Source: Xenopus tropicalis (taxonomy: Eukaryota; Chordata; Amphibia; Anura; Pipidae). From it: a stretch of 64,000 nt of DNA. The notes below the pieces were generated by a model, which was not told the origin of the DNA, searched no databases, and saw only the letters and a program-made list of their open reading frames with translations. A program made the position numbers and the translations under genes. Positions 35,142-45,019 of the stretch are shown piece by piece (the stretch's first letter is position 1; every line of letters starts with the position of its first letter). Location of the stretch: assembly GCF_000004195.4 (NCBI RefSeq), contig NC_030680.2, positions 150,869,663 to 150,933,662 on the forward strand. Direction: 5' to 3'.

Positions 35142-35615
35142 TTAAAGGGTATGTCAAGCCCCACCCCCCCCCAGAAAAAGTTTGATTTTAACCTTTTATT
35201 TTCCTTTGTGTCACTGGTTCACCTTTGCATTAGCTTTTAATATGTTCTAACATGTCCTATTCCCAGCAACTTTGCAATTGGTCTTCATTATTTATTATTT
35301 CTATAGTTTTTCTACATCTTTCCAGCTTTCAAAAGCGCCAACAGTTGCTCTGAGACTAAAGCTTTTTTTTATTCCGTATCTTTTTTTACTCAGGCCCCCT
35401 CTTATTCATATTCCAGTCTCTCATCCAAGCCACTGCCTGGTTGCTAAGGTAAACAAGACCCTAGCAACCAGATAGCTGCTGAAATTCCAAACAGAGGAGC
35501 TGCCGAACAAGAAGGCAAATAACTGAAAAACCGCAAATGATAAATAAAGACCAATTGCAAGTTTGAATAGCTACATCATACTAAAAGTTAATTTGAAGGT
35601 GAACCACCCCTTTAA
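35142..35615. mobile_element. T2-type MITE
   Basis: TTAA at both ends. It contains GCAATTGGTCTTCATTATTT, CTGCCTGGTTGCTAAGGTAA and AGGTGAACCACCCCTTTAA. The left terminal part is replaced by unrelated sequence. Confidence 0.75.
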
Positions 35616-35827
35616 CTTTCAGCACCTTACAATTTACAGTTAAAAGTGCAGTTATCCCTGTCAGTTCCTGCAGTGTTCAATGACTGTTGAAGAACCAGTA
35701 CCTCAGGGGTTAATTCCCTATGCTGGAGGCCTGCCCAATCAGAAGGCTCCCTGTTTAAGGTTTCTTCTTCTCTTTTGCTGTTATTTGACTGCGCTGGGCA
35801 CTATAGGGTCTAAACTCATATATATAG

Positions 35828-35872
<45 letters not shown>
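35828..35872. repeat. (TA)n microsatellite
   Basis: About 44 bases of uninterrupted AT dinucleotides, next to the left edge of a T2-type MITE. Confidence 0.95.
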
Positions 35873-35875
<3 letters not shown>

Positions 35876-36291
35876 TTTTTACTTTTAATATGTTATAGAA
35901 TTGGTCAATTCTAAGCAACTTGGTCTTTATTATTTATTTGTTCAAGTTTTTGAATTATTTGCCTTCTTCTTCCAACTCTTTGCAGCTTTCAAATGGGGGT
36001 CACTGACCCCGGCAGCCAAACCCTATTGCTCTGTGAGGCTCCAGTTTTATTGTTATTGTTACTTTTTTCGGTTCAAGCCCTCTCCTATTCATATATCAGT
36101 CTCTCATTCAAACCACACCCTGGTTGCTAAGGTAGTTTGGATCCTAGCAACCAAATAGATGCTGAAACTCCAAATGGGAGATCTGCTGAACAAAAACAGA
36201 AATAATTATAAAACTACAAATAGTAAAAAAAATAAATAAAAATTAAGACCAATTGTAAACTGAACCAAAAACAAGTAAACAACCCCTTTAA
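35873..36291. mobile_element. T2-type MITE
   Basis: Contains GGGGGTCACTGACCCCGGCA, AACCCTATTGCTCTGTGAGG and the right end AACAACCCCTTTAA. The left end is lost at the TA microsatellite. Confidence 0.82.
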
Positions 36292-36880
36292 CGTAATGGC
36301 TTTCTGTGAGTATTTCCCATTTTGGGCTGGTCGTCCCTCTTCCATGACAAGTTGGGCGGCCATGTTCATTATTAAGAGCATCTCACTGAATGATCTCTCC
36401 CTGCCGCATAGGAACCAGATTGTACGTGGGATATTGGGAAGATCAGTATCTGGCGCAGCGCCGTAACATTTCCCTCTAAATAGCCCCCCCCCCCCCCAAC
36501 TAAGCTTCTGGGTCCTAATTTCAGCATTTCATCATAATTTGTTGAATTCGGAACAGGAGAAGTAAAATCAGAATAACAGTGGGACAGATATATTGGGGCA
36601 AAGGTCGGTCTTCTGCAGCTCAGCGCCAGATTTAAACTGTAAGCTCTGTGGGCAAAGACACAGGGGGGGTTTAACAATAAATTGTTAGCTCTGCTGGGGG
36701 GCGGAGTAAGGAAATTACTTTCTGTAAGTAAGAATATTATCAAAATGAGGCTCCTCTCTGGCCCCTAGGAGGCGTGTCCCTGCGTAGGTGGGAGGAGCAT
36801 TCCTAGTTCATGCTGCACGTGGGCGGTACTAAACGGCTGAATCCCAAAATAGTGGATTTGGTGCTTCACTAATAAATATA
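36292..36880. other. Intergenic with a hAT-like end
   Basis: C run at 36,484-36,497. About 36,827-36,875 (CGGCTGAATCCCAAAATAGT, then GGATTTGGTGCTTCACTAA) is a degraded hAT-like terminus. No gene seen. Confidence 0.5.
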
Positions 36881-36884
36881 TTTT

Positions 36885-37107
36885 ATTGCCATCTTGGAGT
36901 CAGGAAGGAATTTTTTCCCCTCTGTGGCAAATTAGAGAGGCTTCAGATGGGGGTTTTTTGCCTTCCTCTGGATCAACTAGTAGTTAGGCAGGTTATATAT
37001 AGGCATTATGGTTGAACTTGATGGACGTATGTCTTTTTTCAACCCAACTTACTATGTTACTATGTTACTATGTTGCTATGTTACTATGTTACTATGTTAC
37101 TATGTTA

Positions 37108-37142
<35 letters not shown>
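36885..37142 (+). mobile_element. CR1-like 3' end with ACTATGTT tail
   Basis: Contains GAGTCAGGAAGGAATTTTTT, GATGGGGGTTTTTTGCCTTC and GGTTGAACTTGATGGACGTA. It ends in about seven copies of an eight-base repeat (TTACTATG). Eight-base 3' microsatellites are typical of CR1-type LINEs. GT then TA dinucleotide runs follow (37,110-37,141). Confidence 0.75.
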
Positions 37143-38151
37143 CTCTCCCCCCACAGACCAGCCTGCGTCTCTGCGCTATGACATCACCTTATACCTGTGG
37201 GATATTCCGTTTATTCCACTATGACATCATCCTTTACCGGTGGAATATTCTATTTATTCCTTTTCTAACATCTGTCCCCGTGGAATATTCCAATTGTTAC
37301 ATCATGACACTCGTTTTCCCCCATGGAATATTCTATTTACTCTCCTTTCCCTACAGTCTATTTATTGCTCTCTATTCTCCTTATACTGATTGTAGGGGCC
37401 CAGTAACGTGCCGTGTAACTCCCAGACCAATAACTGGCAGCTCTTTCCTTGTTCTATACTTTTTTTTTTTCTAATTAAAGGGGAAGAAATGCTAAGAATA
37501 AGATGCAACAGAAAAAAATCCAGGTGGGTACTGGGCTGTATAAGGAGAGAATGCTACCTTAAAGGAGAACTAAAGCCCCACTAAAGAAGTCGGGCAGAAA
37601 TGTTGTACATTATGTTTTGGGGTTCTGTACCAGCCTTAGGCCACTCCCCAAAGATGCCCCCAGTAGCCCCCCATCTCCTTTTCTGCTGATTCCCTGCACA
37701 TACTCTGGGCTGCTGTCTGGCCCCTATATAGATAATATCTGCTTGAAAACCAGCCATATATTGATTGGACGGGTTTAAGTTCCATTGGAGGAGACCCATA
37801 AAGACTCATTGATACAATCCTCTTTCTATGGGTCTTAGGGCATTCTGTTAGATCCGGATTGGAATTAACAGTGAAATAAAATCCTATGATTATTTATAAT
37901 GGGTAAAATCTTCCCCTTAGTGTCAGTAAATAGGCCCAATAGAGTGTAAGAGTAACTTTGAGTGGATGGGGTTTGGGGTGCAATACCATAGTTTGGCCAG
38001 TAGGCGTCCCTACTTGTTTGATGGAATCAGATTGGAAGGATTAAGCTGATTTTGCTGTACATAGACATTGGCACAATAACAGCAGTTACAGTTCCTTCTG
38101 TTTTGGGCTTGAATGAGTTAATATGTGACCAGTGTTCAAGGGGTTGTACAC
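37143..38151. other. Intergenic, one possible dispersed repeat
   Basis: About 37,559 starts TTAAAGGAGAACTAAAGCCC, a common way for frog dispersed repeats to begin. Its other end is not clear. No gene recognised. Confidence 0.4.
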
Positions 38152-38271
38152 CTATAACCCATATCCCAGGTCTCTAGTTTGGCCCCTGATAATGGCCAGC
38201 CTGGTTACACGTCTCCTACACTCTGCCAGTTACACTCACTTCTGTTTTGGGCTTGAATGAGTTAATATCTA

Positions 38272-38664
38272 TTAAAGGGATTGTTCATCTTTAAATTTAC
38301 TTTTAATACGTTGTAGACGTTGATATTCTCAGACGATTTGCAATTGGTCTTCATTTTATATTTTTTTGGTTTTTCAGCTTTTTTGTTCAGCAGCTCTCCG
38401 TTTAGTATTTTTAGCAGCTATCTGGTTGCTAGGGTCTTTTTTTTACCATAGTAACCAGACAGTGGTTTATACGAGAGATGGGAATATGAATAGGGGAGGG
38501 CAATAAGTAATAAAAATGGACAATAATAATAAAATTGTAGCCTCACAGAGCAATAGGGTTTGGCTGCCGGGGTCAGTGACCCCCATTTGAAAGCTGCAAA
38601 GAGGCAGAAGAGAAAGGCTATAAATAATGAAGACCAACTGCAAAGTTAATGGAGTCCCTTTTAA
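38272..38664. mobile_element. T2-type MITE flanked by direct repeats
   Basis: Left TTAAAGGGATTGTTCATCTT and right GTCCCTTTTAA, with TTAA on each side. The interior has CGATTTGCAATTGGTCTTCA and GGGGTCAGTGACCCCCATTT. Near-identical ~85-bp sequences lie on either side (38,152-38,238 and 38,729-38,814). Confidence 0.85.
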
Positions 38665-38814
38665 TCCCATAGTTCTCTAGGGCCACACAGGACAGCCAAT
38701 TGCTCTCAGCACGTGGCTGAGATGGGACTATAACACCTATCCCAGGTCTCTAGTTTGGCCCCCGATAATGGCCAGCCTGGTCACATGTCTCCTACACTCT
38801 GCCAGTTACACTCC

Positions 38815-39251
38815 CACCCATACCCAGGGCACCGGGGGGGGGGGCATTGGCACCAATGAAGTTTTTGGTCAAAATGAATCACAAACCCCTCAGTCGTCTC
38901 TGGCTCCGCCCCAATTGTGACTTCTAGGGGCCCCGGCTCCGCACCCTCAGGGCCTCATTAAGGGCGAGTATATCCTATAGTAATACATCACTGTTACTTT
39001 CATCTTGTTGTTTTATGTTGGGCTCCGCTAACCTGCCCGGGGGAGGGGCCACTGATGGATTAAAGGCTAAGGAAAAGCCTGAGTCAGATTTTTGTTCACT
39101 GGGGGGAGGGTCTCTTATTCCGCTTCCCTGCAGGTCTTTGTAGTAGGAGTCCTCCGTTGCTAGGAGACCATAGATAATATGCTCTATATTTTCATACAGC
39201 CCCCCCCCCAAAATTTTTGAGACTTGTTGTAAGAAGTTTCTTAATATTTTC
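38815..39251. other. Intergenic, nothing recognised
   Basis: G and C homopolymers at 38,835 and 39,201. No coding or repeat signature before the 104-bp array. Confidence 0.4.
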
Positions 39252-40654
39252 ACTCTCTGTATATTTGTATTTATACATATGGGTAGGGGGTGCCATAGTG
39301 TTTCCCTTAGACAGTACAGTATGGGGGTACAGCTTATTGTGTGCCCAGAACATTCCTTCTCTGTATATTTGTATTTATACATATGGGTAGGAGGTGCCAT
39401 AGTGTTTCCCTTAGACAGTACAGTATGGGGGTACAGCTTATTGTGTGCCCAGAACATCCCTTCTCTGTATATTTGTATTTATACATATGGGTAGGGGGTG
39501 CCATAGTGTTTCCCTTAGACAGTACAGTATGGGGGTACAGCTTATTGTGTGCCCAGAACATTCCCTCTCTGTATATTTGTATTTATACATATGGGTAGGG
39601 GGTGCCATAGTGTTTCCCTTAGACAGTACAGTATGGGGGTACAGCTTATTGTGTGCCCAGAACATTCCTTCTCTGTATATTTGTATTTATACATATGGGT
39701 AGGGGTGCCATAGTGTTTCCTTAGACAGTACAGTATGGGGGTACAGCTTATTGTGTGCCCAGAACATTCCTTCTCTGTATATTTGTATTTATACATATGG
39801 GTAGGGGTGCCATAGTGTTTCCCTTAGACAGTACAGTATGGGGGTACAGCTTATTGTGTGCCCAGAACATTCCTTCTCTGTATATTTGTATTTATACATA
39901 TGGGTAGGGGTGCCATAGTGTTTCCCTTAGACAGTACAGTATGGGGGTACAGCTTATTGTGTGCCCAGAACATTCCTTCTCTGTATATTTGTATTTATAC
40001 ATATGGGTAGGGGGTGCCATAGTGTTTCCCTTAGACAGTACAGTATGGGGGTGGGGCTTATTGTGTGCCCAGAACATTCCTTTTCTGTATATTTGTATTT
40101 ATACATATGGGTAGGGGGTGCCATAGTGTTTCCCTTAGACAGTACAGTATGAGGGTACAGCTTATTGTGTGCCCAGAACATTCCTTCTCTGTATATTTGT
40201 ATTTATACATATGGGTAGGGGGTGCCATAGTGTTTCCCTTAGACAGTACAGTATGGGGGTACAGCTTATTGTGTGCCCAGAACATTCCTTCTCTGTATAT
40301 TTGTATTTATACATATGGGTAGGAGGTGCCATAGTGTTTCCCTTAGACAGTACAGTATGGGGGTGGGGCTTATTGTGTGCCCAGAACATTCCTTCTCTGT
40401 ATATTTGTATTTATACATATGGATAGGAGGTGCCATAGTGTTTCCCTTAGACAGTACAGTATGGGGGTACAGCTTATTGTGTGCCCAGAACATTCCTTCT
40501 CTGTATATTTGTATTTATACATATGGGTAGGGGGTGCCATAGTGTTTCCCTTAGACAGTACAGTATGGGGGTACAGCTTATTGTGTGCCCAGAACATTCC
40601 TTCTCTGTATATTTGTATTTATACATATGGGTAGGAGGTGCCATAGTGTTTCCC
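39252..40654. repeat. 104-bp array, second locus (about 13.5 copies)
   Basis: Same unit and same orientation as 31,835-32,606. Variants include TACAGCTTATT versus TGGGGCTTATT (40,052, 40,364) and two or three copies shortened by two bases near 39,700-39,900. Confidence 0.95.
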
Positions 40655-40857
40655 ACATGCGGGTACATGGCTGTTAGTGTAGGAATGAGAGAGCAATAAC
40701 AGGTTCCAGAAGAATTGATGTTTGCTAGTATCACACATGAGGGTGTGAATTACATATTGAGAGGGTTCAGGCCTGATGGCATCACATACGAGAGTGCAAG
40801 ATTTGTTCGTCTCAGTTGAATGTGCAGCACAGCTTCTTGATTGGCTGGCAGTGTTGC

Positions 40858-42151
40858 AGGTGAGTGTGCAAGCTATTGGGGTGCAGGCTGTGGGTGAGTG
40901 TACAAGCTATGGGGGTGCAGGTGGGGGTGCAAGCTATTGGGGTGCAGGCTGTGGGTGAGTGTGCAAGCTATGGGGGTGCAGGCTGTGGGTGAGTGTGCAA
41001 GCTATGGGGGTGCAGGTGGGGGTGCAAGCTATGGGGGTGCAGGCTGTGGGTGAGTGTGCAAGCTATGGGGGTGCAGGTGGGGGTGCAAGCTATTGGGGTG
41101 CAGGCTGTGGGTGAGTGTGCAAGCTATGGGGGTGCAGGCTGTGGGTGAGTGTGCAAGCTATGGGGGTGCAGGTGGGGGTGCAAGCTATGGGGGTGCAAGC
41201 TATGGGGGTGCAGGTGAGTGTGCAAGCTATGGGGGTGCAAGCTATGGGGGTGCAGGTGAGTGTGCAAGCTATGGGGGTGCAAGCTATGGGGGTGCAGGTG
41301 AGTGTGCAAGCTATGGGGGTGCAGGTGAGTGTGCAAGCTATGGGGGTGCAGGTGAGTGTGCAAGCTATGGGGGTGCAAGCTATGGGGGTGCAGGTGAGTG
41401 TGCAAGCTATGGGGGTGCAGGTGAGTGTGCAAGCTATGGGGGTGCAGGTTGGGGTGCAAGCTATGGGGGTGCAGGCTGTGGGTGAGTGTGCAAGCTATGG
41501 GGGTGCAGGTGGGGTGCAAGCTATGGGGTGCAGGCTGTGGGTGAGTGTGCAAGCTATGGGGGTGCAGGTGGGGGTGCAAGCTATGGGGGTGCAGGCTGTG
41601 GGTGAGTGTACAAGCTATGGGGGTGCAGGTGGGGGTGCAAGCTATTGGGGTGCAGGCTGTGGGTGAGTGTGCAAGCTATGGGGGTGCAGGCTGTGGGTGA
41701 GTGTGCAAGCTATGGGGGTGCAGGTGGGGGTGCAAGCTATGGGGGTGCAAGCTATGGGGGTGCAGGTGAGTGTGCAAGCTATGGGGGTGCAAGCTATGGG
41801 GGTGCAGGTGAGTGTGCAAGCTATGGGGGTGCAAGCTATGGGGGTGCAGGTGAGTGTGCAAGCTATGGGGGTGCAGGTGAGTGTGCAAGCTATGGGGGTG
41901 CAGGTGAGTGTGCAAGCTATGGGGGTGCAAGCTATGGGGGTGCAGGTGAGTGTGCAAGCTATGGGGGTGCAGGTGAGTGTGCAAGCTATGGGGGTGCAGG
42001 TGAGTGTGCAAGCTATGGGGGTGCAGGTGAGTGTGCAAGCTATGGGGGTGCAGGTTGGGGTGCAAGCTATGGGGGTGCAGGCTGTGGGTGAGTGTGCAAG
42101 CTATGGGGGTGCAGGTGAGTGTGCAAGCTATGGGGGTGCAGGTGGGGGTGC
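40858..42151 (+). repeat. 12/15-bp composite minisatellite rich in CAGGTGAGT
   Basis: Built from GTGCAAGCTATGGGG and GTGCAGGTGAGT or GTGCAGGCTGTGGGTGAGT blocks, with higher-order structure: 41,054-41,485 recurs about 552 bp later at 41,606-42,091. CAG|GTGAGT, an ideal 5' splice site, occurs in many units on the + strand. Long open frames (VQAMGVQVS, CASYGGAGE) exist in several phases and are repeat by-products. Confidence 0.93.
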
Positions 42152-42179
42152 CTGTGTGACAGACAAGATCCTTACTGTC

Positions 42180-42481
42180 AGTTCATCCCCTCAGCCGGTG
42201 CCTTTTCCTCTCTGCTCAGTGGCTGCTTTTGTCATCCCTCCCCCCCCCCCCCCCGCACACTTATTTCCATGGCAACACCAGGGAGGCTTGCTGCCTGCTC
42301 GCTGCTCCCAGTCTCCCATCCCAGGGCTGCCTGCTCAGGGCTCAGTGAGGCGGCGGGGGCACCGGGACCCTCTGGGAAGCAGCACAACCTTCAAATGACC
42401 CAGAGGGGAGACTGGGCGACCATTCCGGGCATCAGGATTCAGGGTGGCAGTGGGTACCTGGCAGATGGTGCAGTGACAGGG
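42180..42481 (+). other. Candidate promoter/first exon (unidentified gene)
   Basis: Unique GC-rich sequence after the array. It includes CCATGGCAAC (42,268, an RFX X-box-like half), a C run, then GTGAGGCGGCGGGGGCACCG. An ATG at 42,395 opens 29 codons (MTQRGDWATIPGIRIQGGSG then YLADGAVTG) and ends exactly at a GG|GTAAGT donor (42,482). I do not recognise the peptide and find no next exon. Confidence 0.25.
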
Positions 42482-44489
42482 GTAAGTACCAGCAGCCCAA
42501 TGGCTACAGATCCACATTTAGCCTTTATTTGTGTGGGGGGGGGGGGGAAATGTGAAAAATGTCTCCTTTCTCTCTCGCTGCCAAGCAGCCAAGGGCACCG
42601 GCCCCCCATCTCTGCAGCTGGTACTCTGCTTCCTGCTCTGGCTCCTGGGGGATGCTGGGAAATGTAGTTGGCTGGGGACACACCTGTCTGTAGGCTCTGG
42701 GTAACATGATCCAGATAGAAATGAATGGGATCCCACAGGCTTGGGAATATATATATATACAGAGTGCCGCACACACAGGGACTTTAAAAAAAGAACAAAA
42801 TCTTTATTATTCCAACGTTTCCAACACTAAATGTGTTCTTCTTCAGGGACAAACCAGATATATATATATATATTATACAGTATATACACGCTACACCTAA
42901 TAGTAATACTGATAGTAACGAGGCTGCAAATAGAGCTCCCATTTCACGTGCCCTTCAGAATGTCAGCTCTGCGGTCCAGCGGGAAATGGCTACTGCATTG
43001 CTATGGCAACAGGCTAAATGCTTCTCTATTGAATCCTCTATTATCCTTATACACTCTCTCCGGGGAGGCGCCGGCAGCGTGTCCTTCATTTCCAGGAATC
43101 GCTGGCTGAGCCGGGAGTTGTGAAGCCGGAACTTCCCCCCATACGATTGGTCTGTGCCGCAAAGTGCCGGAGCGCCGCGCCGGGGGGGGTGTACTGTGTG
43201 TTGCTGCTATATATGCACGGGAAATGCAACTAAAGGGGAAGTTTACCTTCAAATGAACAGATTCAGCTTTGCAGTTGGTCTTTATTCATGTTACTTGTAT
43301 TTGTTTGTGGCTCTGTTCTGCCTCGACCAATGATCATGCAGCTAAATTGCTGCACATAGCACATTCAAATGAATGGTTGTTAGGCAACTCAGCCTAGCAA
43401 CCAGCACTTTAACCCTATTAGCGCTACAGGTTGTAGGTAGCACCTTTGTGCCAACGCCGTACGTGTTGTAAAAGTTGGTGATTTTCACTTCTAAACCCTC
43501 ATTTGTGTACAAAACATAGGAAGCTAGTAGGTGAGGTTGAAAAAAGACCCCCGGCCATTTGGGAAATGCAGAATCCCTGTTCCTTGGCACTTCAATGGCT
43601 TTGTAGATCCCGAATGATTCCCGTTTCCCTTAACGATGGGTTAATTCTGCAGGGGGAGTTGCCTTGACAACCAGAGACCCTAAGTTGGATTTTATGGGGG
43701 AGATAATGAAAGTTTTTACCCTTTTTCTGGTGTCTATTATTTTCCCATAGTGAGACCTCTCACAGCTGCAAGGGCTGATGGGAATCCAAGTCTCGCCTTG
43801 CCTGACGCTCTACACGTCTCTCGGGCCGGGGGGCCGGGGGGCCGCTCTGCCTACACCAGGCCTGTGATTTGTGTTTATATATATATATATATATATATAT
43901 GTTATACAGTTTGGTTATTTCCCTATAATCGGAGCTTAGTGATGTCATTTCTGTCACATGACTGTGATTTATAAAGGTGAATAGTGTAGTGGCAATGGGG
44001 GGAATAGGAGCAATGAGATATTGATCGTCTAGTTATGTCTGGTTGGTGAGAGTGCTGCGCTCTATAGACCGCAGGAAGTTGAATGGGGATCGTTGCAGTC
44101 GGTGACTGGGCAGTTTGGCCTGGGAGGGGTAAATGTGATGGGTTTGGGGAGGGTGTAAAAAGGATCAATAAAATCTGCCCTGATAGCAGCTGCTGCCAAT
44201 CAGGATTCAGCTTACACATGAACGCTTTGATTGACAGGCCTGTACCCCTAGAGATTTAGTTTTCCCCAGTGGGTCCCTGGCCAAACTGGCCGAACTTCCC
44301 TCCTCTTTTCCTTATAATATCAGGTCTGTGCCGGGGGCACATCTGTCAGCCCAGCGGGGCAGCAGCCAATCAGAAGTGAGCTCTAATTCTATAAACATTT
44401 GCACGTGTGTGTGTGTACATGTAAGTACCCACCCATGTGTCCGTACGTGTGTGTGTGTCGGTACAGATATTATATGTTATAGGGGCACC
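42482..44489. other. Intergenic with dispersed repeats
   Basis: About 42,740-42,880 is a small dispersed element (TTTATTATTCCAACGTTTCC ... TTCTTCAGGGAC) between TA runs. 42,997-43,010 ATTGCTATGGCAAC is a near-perfect RFX X-box. 43,040-43,200 is GC-rich. 43,877-43,902 is a (TA)n run. 43,925-43,953 (AATCGGAGCTTAGTGATGTC...) recurs at 49,647. GT repeats are at 44,404-44,455. No gene recognised. Confidence 0.5.
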
Positions 44490-44727
44490 AAATGCCAAGG
44501 CCAAACACTGTGCCCTCCAAACTTACCCCCCTGGCACCCTGGGACTGGAAATGCCAAGGCCAAACACTGTGCCCTCCAAGCTTGCCCCCCTGGTACCCTG
44601 GGACTGGAAATGCCAAGGCCAAACACTGTGCCCTCCAAACTTGCCCCCCTGGCACCCTGGGACTGGAAATGCCAAGGCCAAACACTGTGCCCTCCAAGCT
44701 TGCCCCCCTGGCACCCTGGGACTGGGA
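44490..44727. repeat. 59-bp minisatellite (4 copies)
   Basis: Unit: AAATGCCAAGGCCAAACACT, GTGCCCTCCAAGCTTGCCCC, CCTGGCACCCTGGGACTGG. Spacing 44,490 to 44,549 is 59 bp. A 19-bp repeat (CTGCCCCACACTCCCTAAT, about 3.5 copies) follows at 44,893-44,958. Confidence 0.93.
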
Positions 44728-45019
44728 GTTGAATTGGTGAGGGGCAAGGGGTACTGGGGGGGGAGGGAATACTGGTGGGATAATAGAAAGTAAATTACAT
44801 TTCCCAGCAGAGAGGAATTCCCGGCGCCGCTGTTTTGCCAGATCTTTTTGCCTATAATCTGCCGACTGACCTACTTTATATGGGAGAGAGATCTGCCCCA
44901 CACTCCCTAATCTGCCCCACACTCCCTAATCTGCCCCACACTCCCTAATCTGCCCGATTACATTAATACACAGATCAGCACATTTCTTAGCGTGGTTCCT
45001 TCTTTACTGTACAATTACA

